A DNA stretch of 64,000 nt. It comes from Sipunculus nudus (taxonomy: Eukaryota > Annelida > Sipuncula > Golfingiida > Sipunculidae). The notes beneath the pieces were generated by a model that saw only the letters and a program-made list of their open reading frames with translations, was not told the DNA's origin and made no database searches. Positions 11,176 through 26,100 of the stretch are shown in pieces (position 1 is the first letter of the stretch; each line of letters starts with the position of its first letter). The stretch lies in contig CM049318.1 in assembly GCA_026874595.1 (NCBI GenBank), positions 28,486,956 to 28,550,955 on the forward strand, written 5' to 3'. Both the position numbers and the translations under genes were made by a program.

Positions 11176-14100
11176 GTCCTTCATTTATAAATATGATTTG
11201 TTTTAAGAATTAGTAACCTTATGATAACAATGAAACCATTGAAATGGCCTGAGCCATTGACTGAGGCCTGTGGGTCACCCAAAACATCAGTGTCTTTGGT
11301 ACCTGTGACGAAACACTACGAAACACTCATTTAACTACGAGTACGAATTTGAAGCCAAGTTCTGGCATCATTTGATAAATTATCATCTGTTGAATATGCA
11401 AATGTAGTATTGTGCCAACACATTGTCATTGAAAAGTTAAACTAATGAGAGAGTGTTATGTACGAGTGTACACCCGACACAACGCTTCACATTAGCAGCT
11501 TGATTGCAACTTGCACCACCAGGGGTTGCGTCAAAATCTGCATCCATGGTAGCCTACTTAGTAAGCCTCCCAGCGAGGCTTACGAGCACTCTATTGAAAA
11601 TATTGGTGTGCGAGCGAGGACACAGATATTTAGATAAATCAGATAATAAGCTTAAAATAAACAAACGAGGGTCTTTACTTGGTGTGTGAACCATTTCTAA
11701 TAAGTGAAAACGAGAACATTTGCAGGTGGTTACCAGCCCCACTTGGAACCATTGTTTTGCTTGCACTTTCTGTTTTATTCACTAGATGGCACTATTTTAG
11801 GGACCAGGCAGTAAATGTTATGCTTGGAATTAAGTTGGACTTCCATGATGAATGAGCCTGAAACCTAACAGCCAATCAGAGGAAGGAATTTGAAAACGGA
11901 TTTCTCCCTGTGTCCTTGACCCTAAAGCAACATGTCATGCTTGGTTAGAAACCAAGGAGCATCGCTTCTTAACTTTGCACCTGGATTATATGTTTCATTT
12001 TCTTATTTGAGCAAGAAAACAAGTAAGGAGTCGTAGTTAAGGGTATGTTAGCTAGATTATGTTTGGTAATTTTGCCATTGGAGGGACATTTAGTAATATC
12101 AGACAGGGCACCACAAGAATGCATGCAGTGCTTTCCGTCTCTGTATTATAGAGACGGACACTCTGTCTACATCCATGGCAGCCGTGTCCACCTTGAAACA
12201 ACTGCAACAAGATACTTTATTTCATTTAACTTATTTAATTTACAAATTTATAAAATCATGGCTGTCCTTCCTACTACAGGGGTGTCACAGGAAGAAGCCT
12301 CTTTCCTGTGACCCCCTCACATGACCAGTCATGCTTCTGTGCGCTGGAGCGACCAGGGTACATGCTTCAAGGTGGGGGGGGGGGGGGAGGGGCCTGAGAT
12401 CATTGTTAATTAACATTAATCATGACACATTGGACAGAGTGACTGTATGTGTAACACTACAATTCTTGGATTGAATGTTGTGCTAATGCAATGAAATTTT
12501 GTGAATATCATTGTTAAGCAATGGTCTTCAATCTTACATATTTATGTGCTCTTAACATGTACATAAACATGTACATTTGCAACGTTGTCGTGGTGTAGTT
12601 CATTAGCAGCCTAAAGCATCACAACTGTGACTGCCTCAATTTTTGTGTTCAGTTACATCATGCAGGTGAAAAATGTAACCCTGGAAGTGGGATCCCTGTC
12701 GTTCGAAGGAGATTAAATACGCAATCCCAGAAGTCAGACCCCTGTCCCAAGAAACACTCTGTTTAATAATTGGTCATATTATGCTTCCTTGTTGTTCCTG
12801 TTTTATCGACCTAATATGACATTACATCTTTTATTGTAGCCATGTATCCGTTGCCAGTAAAATGAAAACCCCAGGGAGGACTGCCCAGTGCCAATGTTGT
12901 CATATTTCGATTTGCCTGATAGCACCCAGGCCCTAGAACCCACATGCAGGGCCTCTTTTTATATGATTTTATGTTCTTATAGGGGCCTATTCTGATATCT
13001 GACATATATGAACTAAAGATAATACCTCAAACCTTTCAAAAAGCACTTCCTATGGTACACAGATTGTTGTTTTGTTCATATATATGTGTTTATAACATGT
13101 AGGGAGACACCAAAATAATAAAAACACATTCAACAAGGACATCTGGCAGCAAGTTGGACAAACCAAGTTTTACAAATGGCATTTTGCGACTAGTGACCCT
13201 TCAACTTTTTCACGTATCCAAACAACAAACCTTAGTTACATGATTTTTCCATTTTTCAACCATGTGCTTATACAATGTATATTAACAGTGTATCAGTTAA
13301 CGGCTGTTAACAAAGTCATATGTCTATCACAAAGTAAGCCAGAAATCACATAAATTCTCCAAATATGGCAGGTGAATAGCTGGGTTTAATTTTGCCTGCT
13401 GTCCATGACAATTTCCCATGCACCCCAGGGTGAAGAGGGTGCACATGTGTGGTTAAGACCTTCACCAGGGGTCTTAGTGTGATGGACTTGGTGAAGAAGA
13501 CATGAACCAACACCAACTGTCACATATCCAGCTCTGTCAGCAATACACCAACCTCCATACATTTAATACATTGATTAATTTGTGTAGTGATTAATTAGCT
13601 CAGCTGACTATAAGTCATCTGAGCTATAGTCATGGTCCATTGTCCGTCGTCCGTCCGTCTGTCTGTCCGTCCGTCTGGATGTCTGTCCGTCTGGATGTCC
13701 GTCCGTAAGACTGGCACGTTTCGACACCGTTGGACCTACGAATCTGAATTTCGGCATATAGTTAGATGTCCCCATAATCTCCTACCATGCCAAAAATTGG
13801 GTCAATAGGACTTCGTTCCTTTGAGATATTAAGGAAAAACCTCAATTTTTTATTAGAAATCTATTTTCACACTTCAGGACTGCCTAATATCAAAACCACT
13901 CATCTGGTTTTCTTCATATTTACCATAAATATTCCTCTATATAGTTCCTATGTACATGCCAGATATTAAGTCAGTATTATATAATTTAAAAAAGTTATGG
14001 GCCCAAACATAATGGACTTTGTAAAAAAATCAGGAAGATATTTGGTCACTTAAGACCAAAAGTGTTAAAGGTAGGGACTTTTTTCCAGTAATACAACTTT

Positions 14101-17100
14101 AATTAATCAAAATTTAATTGTATACCAAAAATTAGATCAAAATTTGTTAAATTTTTTTAAATATTGGCAAAAATATAAAATTGGTACCTTAAATTTTGCC
14201 CAACTTTGGCCATGGCACGTTTTTTTCCTGTAAGTACTGTGGATTTAATTTTCACACCATGTATACATAAGGATTTAATCTGTTAAAATCTGAAATTTGA
14301 AAATAAAAGCTGCAAAATTAGGCTAGTTATTGAATTTTTTTGGAGGCTCTTGTTGTATTCCCTTACATTGTCAAGCAGTCCACTTTGATGACTGTAGGTC
14401 ATTCAGTGCACATCTCTATGCTCCCCAGGCTGTTGACATAATTTTAGATGTCCCCAAAATCTCCTACCATACCGAAAATTGGGTCATTAGGACTTCGTTC
14501 CTTCGATGTATTAAGGAAAAAAACTCTGTTTTCCATAAAAAAAGCCATTGTTACACTTCAAGGCTGCCTAATATCAAAACCACTGATCTGTTTTTGATTG
14601 TATTTAGTATTCACATTCTTTTATACATTTTCTATGAACATACCAAAAATTAGGTCAGTATTGGGTATTATTGTGAAGTTATGGGCCAAAACATAATGCA
14701 ATTTTTTAAAAAATCAGGAAATATATTTACTCACATGAGAATTGCTGAACCTAGAGACCTTTTTTCAGGAATATAACTTTATTTAATCAAGATTCAATTG
14801 TTTACCCAAAATTAGATCTGAATTTTGCAAATTTTCAAGTTATTAGCATAAATAAAAAATCAATACCTTAAATTTTGTCCAACTTTGGCACTGTTGATTT
14901 AATTTTCCCAGCATATATGCATAAGGATTTAATCTTTTAAAATCTGAACTTTCAAAAGAAATTGATTGGAATGAATAGCTTTTATTCATGTTTTCATACA
15001 CCATGTCAAGTGTTGTTTACATCTAGCCCACCTAGTAGTACAGCCTTCACTTGCATTATGTAACCCACCCCAGGCAGCTTACCTTGGCCCAGCTTGGCCA
15101 CTACTAGCAGGCTTCCCCTTGCCCTGCACTGATCCCCCCCACCCCAGCTGGTGCATAAACTAGATGAATGTTATAATTTTTCTGTATTTTATTTTATTCT
15201 TGGACATGCTACATTTTAGATTTTGTATTGAACCACCAGGGTTACAATGATTAAAATGTACATTTAATTGTGTCCACAAAGTGGTGTATTGCTGTGAAAG
15301 TGTGGATGTTCATGAGACAAGTAATTCCTTACTTCAGAAGAGTAAAAACTTCACCAGGTGTGAAATTGACTATTAATTCCAGTAATTAATTAAAACTGGG
15401 ATAGTAATTAGCACAATGATATTGTTTGTCCCTCATCTAACCAACAGTGTGTATACTTTATTTGAAAAGATTTTATATTTTATCAAATTAATTTTTATTT
15501 TATTTTGGTGAATAAAATTAAGCATGTCCTGAAAACTCCAATATGCAACACTTTTTAATAGTGATTCAAGGAATACTCTTGTAGATGCCATGTTGTGGCA
15601 TTATTTTCTTTTAAAATCAGTTTAAACATTTATGATTTAAAAATAATAAAATATATGTGTATGCATAATATGACCCAATGTTTTTTACTCTGTATATATA
15701 ATGATTGCAACTTTTGCAACAATTCTAATATTTTAACTTATATTTTCAGGTTTTTTAATTAAAAATTTATAAACCTGTAAATAAAAAAATGATTCAGATA
15801 AAAACTTCTTAATTGAAAAAGTGGATCTGCTTATAAAAATAGGATTATATATAAACTTAAATGCATTATTCTCTTGAAAGTGAAATAAAGGTATTAGTCC
15901 ATTCTGTCCACTTACCTGTCCATCTGTAAATTTCCGTATGCAACACAGTATCTCAAAACTTTTACTGCTTTTCTTCATGACAGTCTTGTCAGAGTATAAG
16001 TTTGCAATCATATATTTAGAACTTTACTATAACCAAGTAGGAGGGCCCCTTTCCTCTTAGCTTTTCATATTCTTATATAAATGAAAAACATTACAATAGA
16101 ATATTTCTACATCCACCTTCGTGCTGCCCTCACTTTTCCCTTCTCCGAACCCCATCCCAAAGTCAGCCTCAGTAAGCAAGAACAAGATGAATCAGATATA
16201 TTCATACTTTAATATTTTGTATAAGTATTCGTCCATAGGTACCTATGTACATGCCAGAAATTATGTCAATATTGTGTAATATGTAGACATAGTGGGCATC
16301 ACAATAATGTACCTTGTCAAGACTAAAGAGATATTGTGTCATACAGTCACATATTCATAAATCACTTCATCAGCATAGTTAATCATAACATCATATCTGT
16401 CAAATAGAACGCTTGCAGACTACCATACACTTTAGATCCTTCAACAAATAGCCTTATCATCATTCTACTACTGCTCATTACTGCTGTCATTGCATTCATA
16501 TTGGCTCAAATATATCACAATTTTCAACCCCTCCTAAATAAATAAAAAATAAACCACTTTATTTGACTCTATTAATCCATCAGTCAGGTAATTTCATTTA
16601 TCATTTACTCACATATTACATTACATTCCTTTATAATAGCCCAACATGTACATGATATTCATAAGCTTTATCGACTCGATATAGTATCACAGTGGAGAAA
16701 CATTTATAGTCAAATCACGATCAGCTGAGCGCCGTGACCCATGGGTCCCTTGTTTTCATATGTACTTGCAGCCAGCTGTTTTATGATGGTTACCAGAACT
16801 TTGCGGTGACTTTGGCGAAAGAAGTGAAGGCCCATCCAGCATGCCCTCCATCAGACAGACTGATGAAGATTGTTGGAGTTGGACTGAAGATTGAAGAGGG
16901 TTAGTGCCCAAAGTGACTATTAAAATTTGTATTCTGTGCTCACCTCATGCAGATCAGTGATCTGAATTAAATGTTAGTTCATTAAATGTTTTTATAACAA
17001 TTTGCTGTGTTTATATGTAGGTTTTTATTAGTTTGATTCATATTTCTGACTAATTGTTTTTTTAGTCATGGATATATGACTACTTAACTGTTTATCATTA

Positions 17101-20100
17101 GTCTGTCTTATCAGTGGCTTAATGGCACATTTTGGATATACGACTATTCTAAAATATTTAAAATCCAAACCTTTATGTGAAGATATCTCAACATTAGATA
17201 TGATGTCATTATCCTTTATGTGTGACATAATGTGAGAAAAATGCTTCATGATTGAGCTGTGACAATGTGTAATTTAATCTGTTTGAAGATTAATCTACAG
17301 ATATGTACTCGCTGCTTATTTGGGCTTTGGGTGAACTGAATAAGTTATTTATGGCCAAATAAGTTGAGTTGAAATTTAATCAAAATTTTAATATAGGAAA
17401 GCCACCTTTTCCAAAAAAATGTGCCTTATTTTGTGTATAGAGATTCAACTGCAAATTGGCACAAAATGTGATTTTGACTGTGTTTCTTTGTAATTTTAGA
17501 ACATAATGGACAACTGCCAGTAGGAAAAGATGTGGTGGCCCCTGGCACAGGGCTGGATCTTGAATTTGAAAGCGAAGGTAACCTGTGATTAATACCATCA
17601 TTTTCATAGACAAGAAGTATACAATTAAATTAGGTATTTTGGGGACACAGAAGAAGAATTAAGGTATTTGTATTGATTTATGGCAGGGCTAGACATTAAT
17701 GGATAACTGCCTGCCTGGGGCGAGTGAAAGATCCAGAAAATATTGGGAGGGCAACAAGAAGTCCCCCCCCCCCTACTTGCCCAACTGGCTAAGTGGGTCC
17801 AACATAAACCTTTACCCAAGTAAAGGTCTGATAAAGCATTTTTGTGTTCTTGAATACAATCAATTATATGTGTGGGGCAAGTAAAAATTCATGAAGGACA
17901 AGTAAAAGCTAGATGTTACCTGCCTGACTGGGCAAGTACTTTCAAAAGTTAACAGGACCTGTTGTATAGACTTATTGCTCATTTAAATGCCTGCTGCCCC
18001 TCTTGATTCTTATTATATCAACCAAAAGTAACTTTTAGTATTTCTTAATATAAACATAAAGTTCTTATAATGTGAATGATTATCATAAAATGATTACGCT
18101 CCTCAAGCAGCAGGTATGTTTCATGCAACTGCCACTTGGTAACACAAGGTTCTCTTTGCAGGAAAACCAGGGTGCGATTAATTGTAATAAGACCACTGAC
18201 ATTGCATTGTGCATCTAGCCCAAATTTTAAACATGTGACACCTTGTGACAAATGTTGGTTTGATTACATTGTTCTGATTCTTTGCCCTATGCCAGAACAA
18301 GTGTGACGAGACCAGTGAGAGAGGGTGTAGCATGTTTGTAATTTTGTCTGGATGCACAATGCAATATCAGTGGTCTGATTACAATTCTGTGCTCTGTGGG
18401 CACCCTGGTGTTCCAGCCCACGAATTGATGTCTGGGACGACTGTAGTGTATAACTGCTGTGTGAGAAGCATAAAATTGTGTTTGGTGTGTCAATTATATA
18501 AGTAAACTGAATTGTGATAGATATTGCCATAAGTAAAAAGCATATACAAGGCACATTTGTTGTGTAGAGCTTACAGAAGAATTTGAATCACATTATCTAA
18601 ATAATTTCAGCAAGATCAATGACACCAGAAGCTTCTCTGTATGAGACATGTTATGTGACAGCTCATAAGGGACCCTGCCGGACAGGAGCCTTCAACCAAA
18701 ATGGTAAGTGATCCACACCCGAATCCGGATTTAGCCTGCTTAGAATTTAATCTAAAATATTGTGCATATAATAACAGCACTATTTAGCTCAGAATGGAAT
18801 TTGAAATTTTAGACTATGCTGTGCACTGAATTGAACTGAATAAATGTTGTTTATCCACATAACTTGTGGATGAGGGGGCATCCATCCCCACAGCATTTCC
18901 TGGCTTCTACTTGGAAGAGCTATGTGAGCATAAAGCCTGCGCCTACTTGAGATTTTTATCTGTGACCAGTGGCAGACAGTCCGCGATCATCTGCGACTGC
19001 TTGCAACTGATAATTGTCGACCAGTTCAGCAAGCAGTCACAGTCTTGAGATCATGAAGTTTCCTGGGTTGTTTATTAAATTTGGAGATGATAAATTTGTG
19101 TAAGTACAAATAAAATTTATAAAAACTATCACAATATCAGGCAAAATTCATCAGAACTGCAGAATACTACGCCTGTGTTTTCACATGCCCTTCGTGTACA
19201 GTTTCGGTTGGGGTATTCAGGCAATATCTGGTTGAAGGGACAGGGTGTTTGATTCCACATAGACATCAATTCATCTTCCTATTCCAGGGGACCAAAATAA
19301 AAGCTAACTTGGGGTAACAGCATATATGACTCCTACAAGCCCAATCTTTGTGTCATGTGCATATTAGGGTCCTGCGCGGGGCGGGTTTTGACCCGATGCC
19401 CGCGGGGGCCTGCAGCTCGCGGTCCCCCGCGGGCCCCCGCATAGGAATCTTTGCGGGGCGGGCTAGATCTAAGAAAGTGCGGGGCGGGCCAGGGCGGGGC
19501 GGGCCAAAATGATGTCTGTGCAGGGCGGGCTGCGGGTTGATGATCTGGCAGTTCAGTAAAACATGAATATAAAATTGTACTTAAAAAATATATCATTTGA
19601 AGAAATTGGTATTTTTGTATAAAATGTTTTCAGGTGTTGTAAATTTGAAAAAAAAAATTTATTCCTGTTAAGCCCTTACACTGACTGACAGGTGTAACAA
19701 CACTATCCAAATATGTCTTTTCTAGGTATAACACAAATTTGTTATACAAAATAGATGATGCTTCCTTAATCTGAAATCTAGACTTTAAACAATTGTCTTT
19801 GCAATGGGAGCTGGTCGTAACTTTGTATAAAGTTACCTGGCCTAATGTTGTATATGGACTGTAACCCTGTACTTGTGTCAGGTCTCACATATTACATAAT
19901 ATGGCTGGGAGTAAAGCAAGAGCTTGATTACCTTTGATCTTGTAATAGACAGTGTGCGGCTACAGCTGGCTCTGTAGGTGACTCAATTGACCTGGAACTG
20001 CACAAAGCCTAAGGGGCACTCCTTATCTAATTGTAACTCCATGTGCTGTCTAATTGTAAATGACACCACTGGCTGGTCAAATCCCTGTTTGGTCACAGCA

Positions 20101-23100
20101 TAATGTGTTGATGATTGCTATAAGAAACAAGGCTCTGGCCATGTCTAGATTTCAATGAACATCCTGAACCTAAAGCCACATGGGTCAGATTACCCCTTTA
20201 CTCCCTTGACCTGTTTAGTCCCAGTTTCAGCTAATTAGCAGATTGACTGAAAAAATTTAACCAGCAACACATCTTGATAGTTTGATGGCTTGTGATTAGC
20301 CAGTACTATTCTAAAGGGTCACTTTGGGTACAAATACTTTGAAGAAGTCTATTTTTTTCTTTACTTTTTAAAAAAATTATTATGTATAAATTAAATCCAT
20401 CTAACCAATCAAACCTTTTTTAAAAAATATTTCATGAATTATGGTTTGAATTATTGCAAAAATGTATTCAAATAAATTTTTCATTCCAATCAACAAACAT
20501 TTCATATATATTAATAATAAGCGTGTCTTATATATGTGCTGTAAAATATCTTGATATGTTAACCTTTTGATCCGAAAACACATTTTTAATTATTTTACGG
20601 GCTGGACTGCGGGCTGGAAACTTAAAAAATGCGGGGCGGGTGTGGGCTTAAAGAAAATTTTACGGGGCGGGCGTGGGCTGAAAGAATCATAGTAACTGCG
20701 GGGCGGGGCGGACTGAATTTATTTCTTTGGCTGAGGGGTGGGCTGCAGGCTGACAGGGCATGATGCAGGGAGGGTGCGGGTTCATTTTTCAGCCCGCACA
20801 GGGCCCTAGTGCATATACTGCTGAAGAATATATCAGATGATCTCAATACATAGCCTAGTCCATAGCACCCAACAGCTCAGTCACATGACTTAGCAAGGAG
20901 TACTTTATTAATGTAATATCAGAAAATTTAGTTTGAAACCTTTTTGCTCAACAGATATATGGATGCTCATAAAATTTAGCCAATCACTTGCAAAGTAAAA
21001 AAATAAATGGCTTATAAGGTCAGGAAAGATCATAATAAATTTTGGTGAAAGGTAGTCGATTTTAGGAGATACTATAATAACTATGGGAGTAATGTCATTT
21101 TATTTATATGATGACTTAGTTTGTATTTAGTTCATTTTTTTCAGGTCAGCTCATTGCTACTGGATCAGAGGATGCTTCCATCAAGGTCAGTTCTCTATCA
21201 ATGTAATGCTCTCAGATCATGGGTTTAATTGATTTTTACCGTTGCAGCACATATGCTATTAATAGTAAAGTGTTTAAGATATGAAGTATTTTTCATATAT
21301 TGCATGTTGATTGTGTTTTTGTGTGATTAGCAAAGTGCTGCCAGTGTACTTTTTTTGCCCTCAGCCTATGTAGGCTGATGGGCTATCTGGTCAACCAAGC
21401 CATCTGCCAGACATCTGTTAACATTTACCTTGTTAGCAGGATATCACAAATAGGAATAAACCTAGGAGCTTCGTTTCTTCAGGGCAGATGCATATTAACA
21501 AAATCTGAGTCAAGTTGGAAGACCTGTATTACTTCTCAAGGTCTCAGAGCTATTTAGAGCAAAATATCTGATGTGTTTTTTTCAAGGGAAAAAATTATTG
21601 GATCATTGTATCCGCAAAAACAAAGTTTTGAGGATACTGTGTTTTTGACCGTGTTCCGCCGCCGCGGCCGCGTTTGTTTCCGTAGAACTCCTCTGAGACT
21701 ACTGGATGGATTTTTCCGAAAACTTACACCAATTATCGGGTCACATGTGAACTGGTGCCTAACAAATTGGCCTTGACCTCTGACCTTTCCTCTCTGCCCA
21801 GCGTCCGTTTGTGCGTCTGTTTCCACACATAAACCCACATATCTCTGGAACCATTTGACCGATCAGGAAAAAAATTTACACAAATGTTGCCCTTGGATAG
21901 CTTTATAACATACACAAAAAATTGTGGCGCCACCTGCAGCCATTTTTGCACAGTGTCCATCTGTTCATCTGCCTTGGGTTAAAATCACTCATATCTCTGC
22001 AGTGGTTTGACTAATTCACCTGAAATTCGGCATGCATATACATCGTAGATAGCTTTCTTGATTTTATGACAGGTGGCGCCACCTACATTCAGGTTCACGC
22101 TGCAGACATCAAAGCTCATATCTCTGGAACCATTTGACCAATCAGGAAAAAAAATTTACACAAATGTAGCCCTTGGATAGCTTTATAACATACACAAAAA
22201 TGGTGGCACCACCTGCAGCCATTTTTGCACAGCATCCATCTGTTTGTCTGCCTTGGGTTAAAATCACTCATATCTCTGCAGTGGTTTGACCAAATTACTT
22301 GAAATTCGGCATGCGTATACATCCCGCATAGCTTTCTTGATTTTATGACAGGTGGCGCCAATTAACATTCACGTTCAAGCTGTAGGCATCCATGCTTATA
22401 TCTCCGGACTCGTTTGACCAATCAGGAAAAAAAATTAACACAAATGTACCCCTTGGATAGCTTTATAACATACACAAAAATGGTGGCTCCACCTGCAGCC
22501 ATTTTTGCAGAGCGTCCATCTGTTTGTCTGCTGTGTGATAAAATCACTCATATCTCTGCAGTGGTTTGACGTTTCAATCTAAAATTTTGTATGTGTATAC
22601 ATCTTGGATAGTTTCTCGTTCAAATAACAGGTGGCGCCACCTACAATCATGTTTACATGGCAGACATCCATTCTAATATGTAACACATGTAACTCTATTT
22701 CCCCTTGCCTATCAATCCATGCCTCACTTAACCCGTCCTACTCTGATTTTGGCGGATACACATAGTCGCTTGTCGACTACCTGTATTTCTAGTTATGAAA
22801 TGTGGTTATTGGTCTTGATGATCTGTAACTGCTACTCAGGTACAAAGAAGGGTCATTTGTGCCCACACATGTTTCTAAAGACATTGTTTTATAATTAATC
22901 CCTTACACAGTGTTTACTATTGTACACATCTTTATCATTTCTGAAAGACTTGCAAGGGTACTACTTGCATCTATAGTTCAAATTTACCATTTGAACTAGA
23001 GACATATGGACAGATATACTTGTATTTTTTATGAAGGACTACTTCATACATAATTATCTAAATATTTTTTTTTATCAGGCATTTATACTCTCATACTTTC

Positions 23101-26100
23101 TTTTTCTTGAATCATCATCTTTAAAATGGTGATTTCATCCTGTTTCAACATATATTTCAGGTCATGATGAGAGTGACAGATATGCTCTGTCAATGTTGCA
23201 TAATACTGGCATTTATTTAACAGATAGTATCTGTCAGATATCCTTGACAAAATTTACTGGAAGTGTGAAATATTGAGGACTCCTGTGCTGTAACTCAATA
23301 CATAATGGATGAATCTTCCTGAAATTTTGCAGAGGCATCACATACAGTAATTTATCAAATGCTTGCAGTGGGCATTGATTTCCACTTTTTTCTGCTTTTC
23401 TGACCAATTGGTATTTTTTATTGTACTATTTTATACACTTTAAGTCCAACATGGCAGCATAGAATTGTCTTGCAGGGTATTTTTTTAGGTCTTACTTGGT
23501 GTATGTTTCTGTGATCTTGTGAACTATTTTTTTCAGATATTGGATGTTGATCGTATGTTGGCAAAAAGTGCCACTCCAGCAGAAATTATTGCCCAGGAGA
23601 CACCCCAGCAGGCCATGGAGAACCACCCTGTCATCAGGACGCTGTATGATCATAATGGAGTGAGATAAGATCAAGTTTATTAATACTTTCAAACAAAGGG
23701 GTTGGATGTAGCCTTGTGCATGGTTAAGGAGTTACACGAGGAAGTAGAAAATTCAGAATTTAAAACCTGCAAGATGCTTATGACTTAAATGCAAAACGTT
23801 GATATCTCACTAGAAACTCCAGGTTTTTCACTAAAACAGTGAAACCCAGGGCTGCGGATACCCCTCTGGGGTAGACACCCTGTGTAACAGACAGTCAACC
23901 AAATGTTTTCTCTACTTGAAGAACCCCTCTGGGGCAGACACCCCTCTATTCAGGACAACAGACATTTTTTCCACCAACAGTAAAAATTACCCCCACGAAC
24001 GGACACATAACAACCTCAATGTTTTGTTTCCAGTACGTTTCTCACAACTTTAAAAGAATCTCAATCACACAAGTAGCAATCTAACAAAACAAAAGACATT
24101 TTCACTCTGTATGCCTTCAAGTTTGTATTCTGCAACTTTAAATATGTTTTATTTTCTTATTTCTTACAAAAAAGTGACATCATTCACAGACTTTCTCTTA
24201 TGTTGAACTTTCAGTGAAGTGACATAGCCAACCTGATTTCAGGCCACATTATTCTTTCAAAGGCCCTGTGGGGATGACAAATAAAGTTCACTAGCTTTTC
24301 CCACAGAAGCGGGTTCGATTTGAATTGGTTGGAACGAATGAACAACAAGAGACGTGTTTTCACTTGAAGATACAAATCATTACTGTGTATTCACATAAAC
24401 TACAGCAGGGCTGTTGCCTTGAGACATATGTCATATAAGGTTACTGTCTAGACATTGTGGGAAACAAAGAGAATTAATCTTAATGCGTGTCAGAATGAGT
24501 TCTGTTTCTTAAGAGACATGTTACATGTTACATGTTTACATGGAGATTCTTTGTTTGGTCGTATTACTATGGACTAAAACTGGAGCGAGGCAGGTTGACC
24601 AGGGACCAGCAAATACTAGTACATGCACTTATACTTTCCGACATCCTCCGGGGGGGGGGGGGGGGGGGGGAGGTGGAGTGAAATTATCCTACAATGTCTT
24701 ATAAAATGATCTGAATACTACTTATACTTGATAGCATGATGAAAATATACTTGAATAAATGTAATCAAAATAAGATTACCAATACTATCAATACTCAATA
24801 TATAACTATATATGTAGAATATATATTTAGTCTACGGTATATCTAAAGCAATGAACCTCTTCAAAAACTCAAGCACTAAATGAAATAAACTTAGCAATAG
24901 AGCGTAACGCTTCGTGTAATTCATGTTCAGACAGTACTTGAAATGAGGAGTAGTCATTAAAAAAAGGGTTCAATACGTGCAACGGTATTGCTAAAATATC
25001 TCAATTAATGCAATCTATAAATAAGAAACTATTCATGCACGTATAATAATTATGAGCATATATATAGGTATATGATCAAATTATAACATGACAAGTCCGT
25101 AATAAATCAGTCTCTTAGTAATGTATCTGTCCACGCTTTCACTCGCTTGCTTGCTCTGACTGCTGCCCGGCGCTTGGCAGGTCTTGACCTAGAAGGACAA
25201 CTGGTGGTTGACTTGTCGTTAACCAATTTGTCACTGGGAGTGTCACTTTCTTTTACTGTATCACTGAACTCCTACACGGAGTCGCAGGATATCTCGAGCA
25301 GATAGAGTTTCGTTATTGGACGGGTGGTCAGTCCTTGTTTTGTTTTGATGGTCGCTGATCGCGCTAGCCCATTGTTACCGAGATTTAACTCCTGCACTAT
25401 GGCCATGTGCCAGTATATCCTGCGTTTGTCATCGCTGTGGACAATAACAACATTGCCCACTTTGATGGCATTATCTGTTTCCCAGTAGCACTGTGTCTTT
25501 CACGTAGCGCGGGTAAATACTCTCTTGACCAGCATTGCCAGAAATCTTGATGGATCTTTGCAAGGTATTTTGCACGTTTTTCCATGGTGCGCTGGCGCGT
25601 TAAATATGAAGTTTTGGTCCATGATCTCATCAGCATCAATGTTCTTGTGGGGCATGGTGTTAAGTATGCGACCATGGAGCAAATGTGATGGTGTCAGCGG
25701 TTCATCTTCACCGACATATGTAAGCAGGCCGTCATTAAGCACTGATTCCACCTCAGTTGTCACTGTGGTTAGCTTAGCTCATCAAGCGTAACGCGTGCGC
25801 GTCCCAATACCTTCTTAATGACGGTCTTGGTGAGCCCGATTAATCTTTCCCAGAAACCCCCGAACCATGGGGCTCTTTTAGGGATAAATTTCCACTCTAC
25901 ACGATTACTGATCATGTGGTTTTGTACAGTTTGCGACATTGTGATTTTTCCGATCTCATCTGCTGCAGACAAGAATGTCATAGTGTTATTGGATATGATT
26001 TTGCTTGGGACTGAACGTCTTGCACAAAATCGTCTGAATGCTTTCAGGAATGTCCCGACTGATAGGTCATTAACGATTTCAAGGTGATTGCACGTGTAAC

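Noticed and set aside
12580-12740. Possible tRNA-derived SINE or tRNA (box-like GTTCGAAGG near 12697)
   Set aside because: I could not form a cloverleaf or find a matching A box at the right distance.
13630-13700. CRISPR-like short repeats (GTCCGTCTGTCC)
   Set aside because: It is a degenerate GTCC/GTCT microsatellite at the start of the repeat, without unique spacers, in a eukaryotic intron.
13787-13969. Short frame [20 protein letters not shown] repeated at 32981 and in variants
   Set aside because: It belongs to the non-coding monomer of the TTAGCTCAGCTGA family. Copies carry frameshifts and no start or stop is conserved.
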